A stretch of DNA of 64,000 bases from Pseudomonas putida (GTDB lineage: Bacteria > Pseudomonadota > Gammaproteobacteria > Pseudomonadales > Pseudomonadaceae): positions 673,501 through 737,500 of the forward strand of contig NZ_CP018846.1 of assembly GCF_002025705.1 (NCBI RefSeq), given 5' to 3'. A program made the translations under genes and the position numbers. Positions 52,010 to 60,221 of this stretch are shown one piece after another. Every line of letters begins with the position of its first letter. Within the stretch, counting starts at the first letter, position 1. The notes beneath the pieces were generated by a model. That model did no database searches. It saw nothing but the letters and a program-made list of their open reading frames with translations, and was not told the DNA's origin.

Positions 52010-52493
52010 GGTGGATCTCCTGATTCAGGTCTGTTTGCGGTTTGCGCAAGGCCGATCACGGGCGGCCCGATGTACGTCGGCGAGTTTGTACTCTTTGCGA
52101 CGCAAGGGCTGGATCATAGCACCGGGCCCGGCGCATAACCACGCAACAAAGATAGGGAATAGAGGTTCCAGAGCGGTTGGCGGCCGCCGACCGGCGGTGT
52201 TTGTCTGGGGGCCTGCCTTGATGCTTGTGTTGCCTTTGAGATCGAGCGCCGCCCGCGCGGCGCATCGCGGATGAATCCGCTCCTACATCTGTTTCGGGCC
52301 AGTTCCGCCTGTGAGATCACCTTTGTCAGCCTTGTTTGTTCCCTACAATTTCGAGGTGGGCGGCAAGGCGGGCAGCCCATCTGACGCAGGACAGACTGGC
52401 CCGAAACAGATGTAGGAGCGGATTCATCCGCGATGCGCCGCGCGGGCGGCGCTCGATCTCACAGGCGCTGTAAATGTTGTGACAAGCCCCAGG
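52010..52493. other. Intergenic region between sodB and argO
   Basis: A 484 bp stretch. From 52010 to 52236 lies the sodB upstream region, where no promoter or coding frame stood out. From 52237 to 52461 lies a long inverted-repeat element, annotated separately. The last 32 bp run to the argO stop and may include its 3' end signal. Confidence 0.5.
52237..52461. repeat. Long inverted-repeat element, copy 1
   Basis: Two 67 bp arms (52237-52303 and 52395-52461) are perfect reverse complements, 67 of 67, around a 91 bp spacer. The outer part of each arm is GATCGAGCGCCGCCCGCGCG and CGCATCGCGG; the inner part holds the REP-like GTAGGAGCGG core. The spacer carries CCTGTGAG, seven bases, then TTGTCAGCCTTGTTTG. 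No coding frame was recognised. A second copy lies at 58295-58511. Confidence 0.92.
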
Positions 52494-53093
52494 TCAGTTG
52501 AAGATCAACTGCGCCGCCACCGCGAACATCATCACCGCCACCATCAGGTCGAGCATCCGCCAGGTCGCTGGCCGTGCCAGCCACGGCGCCAGCCACGCAG
52601 CACCGATCGCCAGGGTCGAGAACCACAGCAGCGAGGCGCTGGCCGCCCCGGCCACGTAGGCGCCTGGAGCAGTCTGCTGGGCCCCCAGCGAGCCGATCAG
52701 CAGCACTGTGTCGAGATACACATGCGGGTTGAGCAGGGTGACCGCCAGTGCGCTCAGCAATACTGCCCGGCGCGAGCGCATGCCCTGGCCTTCCTGCTGC
52801 TGCAGGCTCTGCTTGGAAAACGCGCTGCGCAGCGCCTTGGCGCCATACCAGATGAGGAAAACCGCGCCGCCCCAGCGGGCGATGGCCAGCAGCGTCGGGT
52901 TGTGCGCCAGCACCGTGGCCAGGCCGAATACCCCGGCAGCTACCAGGATGGCGTCGCAAACGATGCACAGCGCAGCTACCGGCAAGTGGTGCTCGCGGCG
53001 CAGGCTCTGGGCGAGGACGAAGGCGTTTTGTGCACCGATGGCCATGATCAGGCCGAAGGCCACCAGCATGCCGTTGAGATAGCTTTGCCACAT
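52494..53093 (-). CDS. argO: LysE/ArgO-family basic amino acid exporter
   Basis: Inner-membrane exporter of 199 residues with about six helices; ArgO/LysE proteins export arginine, lysine or canavanine. The N-terminal GLIMAIGAQNAFVLAQSLRREH and VTLLNPHVYLDTVLLIGSLG motifs are characteristic. The ATG at 53093 is chosen; a frame extends upstream across the argP promoter region but lacks homology. It is divergent from argP, whose product activates argO in E. coli in response to arginine. Confidence 0.9.
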   Translation of the reverse strand: MWQSYLNGMLVAFGLIMAIGAQNAFVLAQSLRREHHLPVAALCIVCDAILVAAGVFGLATVLAHNPTLLAIARWGGAVFLIWYGAKALRSAFSKQSLQQQEGQGMRSRRAVLLSALAVTLLNPHVYLDTVLLIGSLGAQQTAPGAYVAGAASASLLWFSTLAIGAAWLAPWLARPATWRMLDLMVAVMMFAVAAQLIFN

Positions 53094-53197
53094 GGCGCGT
53101 GCTCCAGGAATGAACTGCCGTAAAAGATGCTGGCCATTGTGGCAATCAGCGCTGTATAAGAAAAACAAATAAAGCTGATCCGTCATTAGGAAGATTG

Positions 53198-54088
53198 ATG
53201 TTCGACTACAAGCTGCTGGCTGCCCTCGCGGCGGTGATCGAGCAGGGCGGTTTCGAGCGTGCAGCACAGGTGCTGGGGCTTTCGCAGTCGGCCATTTCGC
53301 AGCGCATCAAGCTGCTCGAAGCGCGAGTTGGCCAGCCGGTATTGGTGCGTGCCACGCCACCGAGCCCGACCGAGGTCGGCCGCCAGTTGCTCAACCATGT
53401 GCAGCAGGTACGCCTTCTTGAGCGCGACCTGCAGCGTCAGGTGCCAGCGCTGGACGAAGAAGGCATGCCCGAGCGCCTGCGTATCGCCCTCAATGCTGAC
53501 AGCCTGGCGACCTGGTGGGCCGGCGCGGTAGGGGCGTTCTGCGCCGAGCATCAGTTGCTCACCGATCTGGTGGTGGAAGACCAGGAAGTCGGCCTCAAGC
53601 GCATGCGCGCTGGTGAAGTGGCTGCCTGCCTGTGTGGCAGCGAGCGGCCAGTGGCCGGGGCGCGCAGCCTGCCGCTGGGGGCGATGCGCTATCGGGCGCT
53701 GGCCAGCCCAGGGTTCATGGCGCGCTATTTCCCGCAGGGGTTCGAGGCGCAGCGCCTGGCGCGCACGCCGGCCATCGTCTATGGGCCGGACGATTTCCTG
53801 CAGCACCGTTACTTGGCGTCGCTGGGGATTCAGGACGGTTTCCTGCACCACCTGTGCCCTTCGTCCGAAGGTTTTCTGCGCATGACCGAGGCCGGCCTGG
53901 GCTGGGGCCTGGTGCCTGAGTTACAGGCCCGTGAGCAGTTGGCGAATGGCCAGTTGGTGGAAATCTGCAGCGATACCCCCATCGATGTGCCGTTGTACTG
54001 GCATCATTGGCGCAACGGCGGGCACCTGCTCGCGCAACTCACCGAACATCTGCGGCATACGGCACAGCACTGGCTGGTGCCCTTGTAG
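53198..54088 (+). CDS. argP: LysR-family regulator ArgP (IciA)
   Basis: LysR-type transcription factor of 296 residues that activates the arginine/lysine exporter gene. The N-terminal helix-turn-helix covers about residues 16-40 (GGFERAAQVLGLSQSAISQR), and the effector domain starts near ERLRIALNADSLATWW. The ATG at 53198 has AGGAAG upstream; a TTG immediately before it is rejected. The 104 bp shared with divergent argO is AT-rich (AAGAAAAACAAATAAAG) and is the likely operator. Ligand choice (arginine or lysine) is inferred from the family. Confidence 0.9.
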   Translation: MFDYKLLAALAAVIEQGGFERAAQVLGLSQSAISQRIKLLEARVGQPVLVRATPPSPTEVGRQLLNHVQQVRLLERDLQRQVPALDEEGMPERLRIALNADSLATWWAGAVGAFCAEHQLLTDLVVEDQEVGLKRMRAGEVAACLCGSERPVAGARSLPLGAMRYRALASPGFMARYFPQGFEAQRLARTPAIVYGPDDFLQHRYLASLGIQDGFLHHLCPSSEGFLRMTEAGLGWGLVPELQAREQLANGQLVEICSDTPIDVPLYWHHWRNGGHLLAQLTEHLRHTAQHWLVPL

Positions 54089-54133
54089 CGGCGGCTGGCG
54101 TCTGTTGCATCTGAAATCAAGGCGGAGTCATAC

Positions 54134-55129
54134 ATGCAAATTCTGGTCACCGGCGCGAGCGGCTTCATTGGCGGGCGATTCGCGCGCTTTGCCCTTGAGC
54201 AGGGCCTGGCTGTACGGGTCAGCGGCCGCCGTGCCGAAGGCGTGGAGCACCTGGTCAAGCGAGGCGCACAGTTCATTCCTGGCGACCTGGGTGACCCTGA
54301 ACTGGCCCGTCGCCTTTGCCAGGGGGTCGAGGCCGTGGTGCATTGCGCGGGCGCCGTGGGTAACTGGGGGCGCTACCAGGACTTCCACCAGGGCAACGTG
54401 GTGGTCACGGAAAATGTCGTCGAAGGCTGCCTCAAGGAGCACGTGCGGCGCCTGGTGCACCTGTCGTCGCCGTCGATCTATTTCAACGGCCGTTCGCGCC
54501 TGGGTATCCGTGAAGACCAGGTGCCGCGCCGCTTCCACGATCACTATGCGCAGACCAAGCATATCGCTGAGCAGAAAGTGTTCGGTGCCCAGGAGTTCGG
54601 CCTGGAAGTGCTGGCGCTGCGCCCACGTTTCGTCACCGGGGCTGGGGATGCGAGCATTTTCCCGCGTTTGATGCAGATGCAGCGCAAGGGCCGTGTGGCC
54701 ATCATCGGCAATGGCCTGAACAAGGTCGACTTCACCAGCGTGCACAACCTCAACGAGGCACTGCTCAGCGCGTTGTTCGCCGAAGACCGCGCGCTTGGCC
54801 AGGCCTACAACATCAGCAACGGGCAGCCGCTGCCGCTGTGGGACGTGGTCAACTACGTGATGCGCCAGATGCAGCTGCCGCAGGTTACCCGCTACCGTTC
54901 ATACGGCCTGGCCTACAGCGTCGCCGCCCTTAACGAAGCCGCCTGCATGCTCTGGCCCGGGCGCCCGCAGCCGACATTGTCGCGCCTGGGCATGCAGGTG
55001 ATGAGCCGTGATTTCACCCTGGATATCAGCCGCGCCCGCCAATACCTGGATTACCAGCCCAAGGTCAGCCTGTGGACCGCGCTGGATGAATTCTGCGCCT
55101 GGTGGAAGCATCAACCGCTGGGGCAGTGA
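54134..55129 (+). CDS. NAD(P)-dependent epimerase/dehydratase (SDR family)
   Basis: Extended short-chain dehydrogenase of 331 residues. The NAD(P)-binding motif TGASGFIGG is at residues 6-14, and the catalytic pair Y138/K142 lies in HYAQTKHIAEQ, preceded by the Ser in VHLSSPSIYF. The fold is closest to 3-beta-hydroxysteroid dehydrogenase/epimerase-like proteins, but the substrate is unknown. It stands 45 bp after argP on the same strand. P. aeruginosa has an oxidoreductase gene (PA4361) at the equivalent position. Confidence 0.86.
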   Translation: MQILVTGASGFIGGRFARFALEQGLAVRVSGRRAEGVEHLVKRGAQFIPGDLGDPELARRLCQGVEAVVHCAGAVGNWGRYQDFHQGNVVVTENVVEGCLKEHVRRLVHLSSPSIYFNGRSRLGIREDQVPRRFHDHYAQTKHIAEQKVFGAQEFGLEVLALRPRFVTGAGDASIFPRLMQMQRKGRVAIIGNGLNKVDFTSVHNLNEALLSALFAEDRALGQAYNISNGQPLPLWDVVNYVMRQMQLPQVTRYRSYGLAYSVAALNEAACMLWPGRPQPTLSRLGMQVMSRDFTLDISRARQYLDYQPKVSLWTALDEFCAWWKHQPLGQ

Positions 55130-55216
55130 ACCAGATCTGCAGATGATGGTCATCAGTGCGCCGCGCTAGCGGTTTATACTCATGTCTCTTTGCTACCACC
55201 GCGGTTGATGCCACCT

Positions 55217-56047
55217 ATGCGTAACGATGCCCACGATGCCCACGATGATTTCGATGACGTGCCCACCTTGCGGGCAGGTACCCCCGATGACGACGAGCTG
55301 CTGCCCGCGCACGTCTCGCGTAGCCGCAAGAAGGCGGCAAGGCCGGCCAGCAGCGGGGCACTGTGGGCGTTGCTGGGGGCATCGTTCATCGCCTTGGCGG
55401 GGCTGGGCTGGTGGAGCTTCCAGCAGATTTCGTTGATGGAGCAGCAACTGGTGGCCACCCAGGAAAGCTTTGCGCGGATCAGCGAAGAAGCTGCCGGGCG
55501 TTTGCAGGCAATCAGCGGCAAGGTCGATGCCAGCGAGACGTCAAGTACCACGGGCAGTGAAGCACTGAAGCTGCAGATCCGTCAGTTGCAGGCCAGCCTG
55601 GCTGAGCAGGGCAAGCAGCAACAAGGTGTGGCGGGGCAGGCCGGGGACCTGGGCAAGCGCCTGGAGCAGGTGCTGGCAGATACCCGTGAGCAGCAGAAGG
55701 CAGTGACCGAGTTGCAGACCCAGCTGCAGGCGCAACTGAAGGCCGTGAATGCCGAGCTGACGGCGCTGAAGTCGGGGCAGGTCGATGGTGGCAAGCTCGA
55801 TGGCCAGCTGAAGAACCTGAACGATGAAGTGGCTGCGCTGAAGAAGCAGGGCAATCAGAAAGCTGCTGTCGAAAGCCTGGAGCAGGATGTGCTGGTGCTC
55901 AAGACCCAGATGGAAAACCGCTCAGCGTCGTCGAGCGGGGCGACGGTGCAGGAATTCGATGCGTTCCGCGGGCAGACCACGCGTAACCTCAATACCCTGC
56001 AGAGCCAGATTCAGAACCTGCAGCAGCAGATCAATTCCCGGCCTTGA
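55217..56047 (+). CDS. Membrane-anchored coiled-coil protein of unknown function
   Basis: A 276-residue protein with no recognised enzyme domain. It has an acidic cytoplasmic N-terminus (MRNDAHDAHDDFDDVPTL), a single membrane helix at about residues 47-66 (GALWALLGASFIALAGLGWW) and then a long Gln/Glu/Leu-rich coiled coil to the end (for example LKLQIRQLQASLAEQGKQQQ). This resembles envelope spacers or scaffold proteins. A start nine bases upstream (55208) is possible. It is 87 bp after the epimerase gene; P. aeruginosa PA4360 is in the same place. Confidence 0.78.
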   Translation: MRNDAHDAHDDFDDVPTLRAGTPDDDELLPAHVSRSRKKAARPASSGALWALLGASFIALAGLGWWSFQQISLMEQQLVATQESFARISEEAAGRLQAISGKVDASETSSTTGSEALKLQIRQLQASLAEQGKQQQGVAGQAGDLGKRLEQVLADTREQQKAVTELQTQLQAQLKAVNAELTALKSGQVDGGKLDGQLKNLNDEVAALKKQGNQKAAVESLEQDVLVLKTQMENRSASSSGATVQEFDAFRGQTTRNLNTLQSQIQNLQQQINSRP

Positions 56048-56160
56048 GGCCGCAGGGGAGGGCTTTGCCCTCCTTTCGCGACGCAAGGCCGCTCCTACAG
56101 AAATACGCGATCCCTTGTAGGAGCGGCCTTGTGTCGCGATGGGCCGCAAAGCGGCCCCGG
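56048..56160. repeat. REP doublet (REPIN), GGGCCGC type
   Basis: Inverted pair between convergent genes. The cores AAGGCCGCTCCTAC and GTAGGAGCGGCCTT match, flanked by CTTTCGCGACGC and GTGTCGCGATGG. The left outer stem reads GGGGAGGGCTTTGCCCTCC and the right one GGGCCGCAAAGCGGCCCC, so the outer hairpins have drifted apart. Confidence 0.87.
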
Positions 56161-56169
56161 CGATCTCAA

Positions 56170-57219
56170 TTACAGGCGCGGATAGTCGATATACCCCACC
56201 GGCCCCTTGCCATAGAAGGTCTCCGGATGCGCCTCGTTCAACGGCGCATCCGCCGCCAGCCGCGCCGGCAGGTCCGGGTTGGCAATAAATGGCACGCCAA
56301 ACGCCACCGCATCCGCCTTGCCCGCCGCCAATGCTGCATTGGCAGTGGCCTTGTCAAAGCGCTCGTTGACGATATACGGCCCACCAAATGCCGCCTTGAT
56401 CAGCGGGCCGATGCTGTCGTCGGCTTCCTTCTCCCGCGAGCAGATGAAGGCAATGCCACGCTTGCCCAGCTCACGCGCCACATAGGTGAAGGTTTCGGCG
56501 CGGTCGGCATCGCCCATGTCATGTGCATCGGCGCGCGGCGCCAGGTGCACGCCGACGCGGCCAGCGCCCCACACTTCGATGGCCGCATCGGTCACTTCCA
56601 GCAGCAGCCGCGCACGGTTTTCCAGCGAGCCGCCGTAACGGTCGCTGCGCTGGTTGGTGCTGCTTTGCAGGAACTGATCGAGCAGGTAACCGTTGGCGCC
56701 GTGGATCTCCACGCCGTCGAAGCCAGCGGCCTTGGCGTTCTCGGCACCACTGCGGTAGGCCTCGACGATATCGGCGATTTCTTCGGTTTCCAGTGCACGC
56801 GGAGTCGGGTAGTCGCTCAGCGGGCGTACCAGGCTGACATGGCCCTTGGCCTGGATCGCGCTGGGCGCCACCGGCAGTTCGCCATTGAGGTAGCTGGGGT
56901 GGGAAATACGGCCGACGTGCCACAGCTGCAGGAAGATGCGCCCGCCAGCGCCATGCACGGCCTTGGTGACATTGTTCCAGCCACGTACCTGCTCGTCGTT
57001 CCAGATGCCGGGGGTGTCGGGGTAGCCCACACCCATCTGGGTGACCGACGTCGCTTCGCTGAGAATCAGCCCGGCACTGGCGCGCTGTACGTAGTATTCG
57101 GCCATCAGCGCATTGGGCACCCGGCCTTCATCGGCGCGGCAGCGGGTCAGCGGGGCCATGATGATACGGTTGGGCAATTGCACATCGCCCAGTTGGATCG
57201 GATCGAAAAGCGTGGTCAT
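56170..57219 (-). CDS. xenB: Old yellow enzyme-family xenobiotic reductase XenB
   Basis: FMN-dependent ene-reductase of 349 residues. XenB reduces nitrate esters, nitroaromatics and activated alkenes using NADPH. The N-terminal PIQLGDVQLPNRIIMAPLTR, the HGANGYLLDQFLQSSTNQR segment with the substrate-binding His/Asn, and the DRYGGSLENRARLLLEV motif are family hallmarks. The ATG at 57219 gives MTTLFDPIQLG. It lies 17 bp after the arsR gene on the same strand, so the ArsR protein very probably controls it together with itself. Confidence 0.93.
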   Translation of the reverse strand: MTTLFDPIQLGDVQLPNRIIMAPLTRCRADEGRVPNALMAEYYVQRASAGLILSEATSVTQMGVGYPDTPGIWNDEQVRGWNNVTKAVHGAGGRIFLQLWHVGRISHPSYLNGELPVAPSAIQAKGHVSLVRPLSDYPTPRALETEEIADIVEAYRSGAENAKAAGFDGVEIHGANGYLLDQFLQSSTNQRSDRYGGSLENRARLLLEVTDAAIEVWGAGRVGVHLAPRADAHDMGDADRAETFTYVARELGKRGIAFICSREKEADDSIGPLIKAAFGGPYIVNERFDKATANAALAAGKADAVAFGVPFIANPDLPARLAADAPLNEAHPETFYGKGPVGYIDYPRL

Positions 57220-57236
57220 AACGGTTACCTGCCTTG

Positions 57237-57539
57237 TCAAAGTGCTTGGCGCAGTTGTTCGAGGAACGCCTCGATGGTGGCTTCGTTGCGTTTGAAGAAG
57301 TGCCACTGGCCGACCTTCTGGCTGCTGATCAGACCGGCCCGCTGCAAAGTGGCCAGGTGAGCCGACACGGTCGACTGCGACAGCCCGCAGCGTTGGTCGA
57401 TCTGCCCGGCACAGACACCGTTTTCGGTGCTGTGGTACTGGTCGGGGAACTGCGTTGCCGGGTCTTTCAGCCAGCTGAGGATTTCTCGCCTGACCGGGTG
57501 GGCCAGTGCTTTTATGATTTCGTCGAGATCGAGTGGCAT
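57237..57539 (-). CDS. ArsR-family transcriptional repressor of xenB
   Basis: Winged-helix regulator of 100 residues. The recognition helix is in CGLSQSTVSAHLATLQRAGLI, and the N-terminus DLDEIIKALAHPVRREILSWL is typical ArsR. The usual metal-binding CVCDL motif is absent; cysteines occur in GVCAGQIDQRCGL, so redox or electrophile sensing is more plausible than arsenic sensing. The start at 57539 is chosen because the upstream frame extension reads through the operator palindromes. It heads the arsR-xenB operon and probably binds the palindrome cluster just upstream. Confidence 0.9.
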   Translation of the reverse strand: MPLDLDEIIKALAHPVRREILSWLKDPATQFPDQYHSTENGVCAGQIDQRCGLSQSTVSAHLATLQRAGLISSQKVGQWHFFKRNEATIEAFLEQLRQAL

Positions 57540-57561
57540 GGGGTTGTGGCTCGTGCTGTAG

Positions 57562-57667
57562 CGGTATATCGCGATAGGACGAAACGTACATCGGTATTTC
57601 GCGATATACAAATATGAAGAGGTTCTGAGCTGAGCACGAATCGCTATATCGCGTTATAACGATATAC
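57562..57667. promoter_or_regulatory. Palindrome cluster, likely operator of the ArsR regulator
   Basis: Three related AT/CGCG palindromes occupy the 153 bp between divergent arsR-xenB and acpH. Site A is TATCGCGATA, a perfect 10-mer at 57567-57576. Site B is TATTTCGCGATATA at 57595-57608. Site C at 57645-57666 has TATATCG and CGATATA flanking the palindrome CGTTATAACG. The spacing and shared TCGCG core fit a multi-site ArsR operator. Sites A and B are nearest arsR; site C is nearest acpH. Confidence 0.65.
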
Positions 57668-57692
57668 GCGGTGGCAGTGCTAGACTGCGCTC

Positions 57693-58274
57693 ATGAACTA
57701 CCTCGCACACCTGCACCTGGGCGGCCCGGCGCCGCAACAACTGCTCGGCAGCCTGTATGGCGACTTCGTCAAAGGCTCGCTTGAGGGGCGCTTCCCGCCT
57801 GCGCTGGAAGCGGCGATCCGGCTGCATCGGCATATCGACAGCTACACCGACCGGCATCCCCTGGTTCTGGCGGCGCTGGCGCGTTTTCCGCGGGAGCGGC
57901 GGCGCTTTGCCGGGATCGTCCTGGATGTGTTTTTCGACCATTGCCTGGCGCGGCATTGGGGGGATTACGCCGAGCAGCCACTGGTGCAGTTCACCGGGGA
58001 TTTTTACCGGGTGTTGCTGGCCGAACCCGAGCTACCGGGGCGGCTGGCGCAGATTGCGCCATTCATGGCGGCGGATGACTGGCTGGGGGCGTATGGCGAT
58101 TTTGCCACGCTGGAGCAGGTGTTCAATGGCATTGCCCGGCGCTTGTCGCGGCCGGAAGGGATGGTCGGGGTGATCGCCGAGCTGGAGCGGCTGTATGAGC
58201 CGTTGCTGGCGGATTTTCGCGAGTTCTATCCACAGCTGCAGGCGTTTGCTGCGGTGGGCCGGGAGGGGGTATGA
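57693..58274 (+). CDS. acpH: ACP phosphodiesterase family protein (AcpH-like)
   Basis: Predicted acyl-carrier-protein phosphodiesterase of 193 residues, which removes the 4'-phosphopantetheine arm of ACP. The N-terminus MNYLAHLHLGGPAPQQLLGSLYGDFVKGS is diagnostic, followed by RLHRHIDSYTDRHP and VLDVFFDHCLARHW with conserved His and Asp residues. No clear ribosome site precedes the ATG. It is divergent from arsR-xenB across the palindrome cluster, so it could share that control. Confidence 0.87.
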   Translation: MNYLAHLHLGGPAPQQLLGSLYGDFVKGSLEGRFPPALEAAIRLHRHIDSYTDRHPLVLAALARFPRERRRFAGIVLDVFFDHCLARHWGDYAEQPLVQFTGDFYRVLLAEPELPGRLAQIAPFMAADDWLGAYGDFATLEQVFNGIARRLSRPEGMVGVIAELERLYEPLLADFREFYPQLQAFAAVGREGV

Positions 58275-58294
58275 CGAGGGTGCTTCAGCACCTC

Positions 58295-58511
58295 TGAGAT
58301 CGAGCGCCGCCCGCGCGGCGCATCGCGGATAAATCCGCTCCTACATTTGTTGCAACGTGCCGAACCTGACAGGCCATGGTCGCCTGCCTCGCGCACGACT
58401 TGAGCCTTGCAAACAAAGCTGACAACCATGGCCTCACAGGCATGGCCACGTTGCAACAAATGTAGGAGCGGATTTATCCGCGATGCGCCGCGCGGGCGGC
58501 GCTCGATCTCA
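58295..58511. repeat. Long inverted-repeat element, copy 2
   Basis: Two 65 bp arms (58295-58359 and 58447-58511) are perfect reverse complements around an 87 bp spacer. The outer about 37 bp match copy 1 at 52237, while the inner arm differs (ACATTTGTTGCAACGTG against ACATCTGTTTCGGGCC). The spacer has an extra stem (AGGCCATGGT / ACCATGGCCT). On the - strand it carries CCTGTGAG-N7-TTGTCAGC-T-TTGTTTG, the copy 1 core in opposite orientation. A short hairpin (GGTGCTTCAGCACC) lies just before it. Confidence 0.92.
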
Positions 58512-58537
58512 CAAGCACCACAACTTTCAAGACAAAC

Positions 58538-59320
58538 TCATGCAGCGCGTGCCTGACGTACCACCGCCACTTCCTCAACCCCGAACAGCGCCATGTGAAT
58601 CGCCTGTTGCGCTTGAAACGCCAGCGCCGCTCGTTCCTTCTCGACACTGCCAATCGGCTTCAACAAGTGGATGCACACCTCACCCCGGGGCTCGGCAAAC
58701 AGTCGCATCAGGTGCGAAACCAGGTCGTCGTCGCCTATGAACGGTGCTATCGAGTCCGCCTCACCGTTGCGCAGGTACTGGATGGCCACCGGCTGCACCG
58801 CCACGCCCTGGTCGATGGCACCGGCCAGCAAGCGGCCGTGGAAAGTGCGCAGCTGACGACCGTCGGTGGTGGTGCCTTCGGGGAAGATCAGCAGCGGCCG
58901 GGCTTGACCCAGCTGCTCGCTGATCTGCTCGCGCAGGCGCTGGCCGTCACCACCACCGCGGCGAATGAACAACGTACCGGCTTTTTCTGCCAGCCAGCCG
59001 GCTACTGGCCAGTGGCGAACTTCGGCCTTGGACAGGAACGACAGCGGCAGCAACATGCCGAGCAGGGGAATGTCGGTCCAGGAAACGTGGTTGCTGACCC
59101 ACAGCATCGGCCGTTGTGGCAGCTCGCCGATCACCCGTACCTCGAAGGGCAGGGCGCCGACCAGGCGCTTCATGAACCAGCACGACCAGCGCTGGCGAAG
59201 CTCGATGGATGCCTTGATGCCCAGGCGCTCGCCCACGGCGATGACGCCGGCCATGAGCATTCCGAGCGTCAGCACCAGTAGCAGCCGCGAGAGGCGGGCG
59301 AGCACCCGCACGCCAGGCAT
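58538..59320 (-). CDS. olsA: Lyso-ornithine lipid O-acyltransferase OlsA (PlsC family)
   Basis: Membrane-associated acyltransferase of 260 residues that adds the second acyl chain to lyso-ornithine lipid. A hydrophobic N-terminus (about residues 10-30) precedes the catalytic HX4D motif NHVSWTD (H78, D83) and the FPEGTTTDG motif. Its ATG overlaps the olsB stop by one base (TGATG). The pairing with an OlsB-type gene and the P. aeruginosa synteny (olsBA, PA4350-4351) favour OlsA over a plain 1-acylglycerol-3-phosphate acyltransferase. Confidence 0.88.
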   Translation of the reverse strand: MPGVRVLARLSRLLLVLTLGMLMAGVIAVGERLGIKASIELRQRWSCWFMKRLVGALPFEVRVIGELPQRPMLWVSNHVSWTDIPLLGMLLPLSFLSKAEVRHWPVAGWLAEKAGTLFIRRGGGDGQRLREQISEQLGQARPLLIFPEGTTTDGRQLRTFHGRLLAGAIDQGVAVQPVAIQYLRNGEADSIAPFIGDDDLVSHLMRLFAEPRGEVCIHLLKPIGSVEKERAALAFQAQQAIHMALFGVEEVAVVRQARAA

Positions 59321-60075
59321 CAGACCGCTGCCTTGAAGTGGCGGGCGTAGCGCGGGCAAAGGTCGTCACGCTTGAGCAGGATGAACACGTCGGCCACCTG
59401 GAAGTCCTCGTCCCAGCACGGCTCGCCGCAGATCTTCGCGCCCAGGCGCATGTAGGCCTTGAGCAGCGGCGGCATTTCGGCGATGACGTTGTTCGGCAGG
59501 GCCAGGCTGGGCAACGGGTTCTTCGGTTCGGCGCGCAGGTGCTCGGTGCACAGGTAGCGCTCGCGCAGGCGCTGCATGACCGCGTGGGCCTGCACGCCGC
59601 CGTCCTGCATGGGGATGCTGGCGCAGCCCATCAGGTAGCTGTAGCGGCCTTCGTTGAGTACTTCGGCCAGCTCGCCCCAGAGCACGGCGATGGTGCCGCC
59701 GTTGCGGTAGTCGGGGGCGACGCAGGTGCGGCCCAGCTCGAGGATCGGGCCCTGCAGTTGCAGCAGGCCGTGCAGGCTGAATTCTTCTTCACTGTAGAAG
59801 CGCCCCAGGCTGCTGGCGGCCTGGTGGTCGAGCAGGCGGGTGGTGGCTACCAGTTCGCCCGTGCTCAGGTCGCGCACGCCGATGTGGCGGCAGTGTACGT
59901 CGTAGTCATCCATGTCCAGGCCCAGTTCGGCGCCTTTGAGCTTGGCCTTGAATTCTGCGCTGAACACTTTGTAGCGCAGGGCCTGGGCTTCCTGCAGGGC
60001 CGTGGCGCCGACCAGGCGTTCGGCTTGCAGACGGCGTTCAGTGCTGTTGTCGCCAGAGTGAGCGATCCGAGTCAT
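59320..60075 (-). CDS. olsB: L-ornithine N-alpha-acyltransferase OlsB
   Basis: GNAT-like enzyme of 251 residues that transfers a 3-hydroxyacyl chain from ACP to ornithine, the first step of ornithine-lipid synthesis. The conserved region includes [27 protein letters not shown] with the acyl-donor loop, and [14 protein letters not shown]. The start at 60075 gives [10 protein letters not shown]; the upstream extension lacks support. In pseudomonads olsBA is induced by phosphate limitation, but no clear Pho box was seen in the 110-146 bp upstream region. Confidence 0.9.
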   Translation of the reverse strand: MTRIAHSGDNSTERRLQAERLVGATALQEAQALRYKVFSAEFKAKLKGAELGLDMDDYDVHCRHIGVRDLSTGELVATTRLLDHQAASSLGRFYSEEEFSLHGLLQLQGPILELGRTCVAPDYRNGGTIAVLWGELAEVLNEGRYSYLMGCASIPMQDGGVQAHAVMQRLRERYLCTEHLRAEPKNPLPSLALPNNVIAEMPPLLKAYMRLGAKICGEPCWDEDFQVADVFILLKRDDLCPRYARHFKAAV

Positions 60076-60221
60076 TACGAGTCTCCATAAGCCAGCCATG
60101 AAGGGTTGCGGCCGGTCGGCTTTGTTGTGCAAAGTCAGCCTAGGTAGGCGCGGTGTCACCCCTGTGAATCTTTGGTGATGCTTGCATGACACCCCAGAAC
60201 AGCCCCTTGAAGGAGCGCCCG

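Noticed and set aside
60076..60185. Pho box upstream of olsB
   Set aside because: Ornithine-lipid genes are phosphate-regulated in pseudomonads, but no tandem CTGTCAT-like repeats were seen here.
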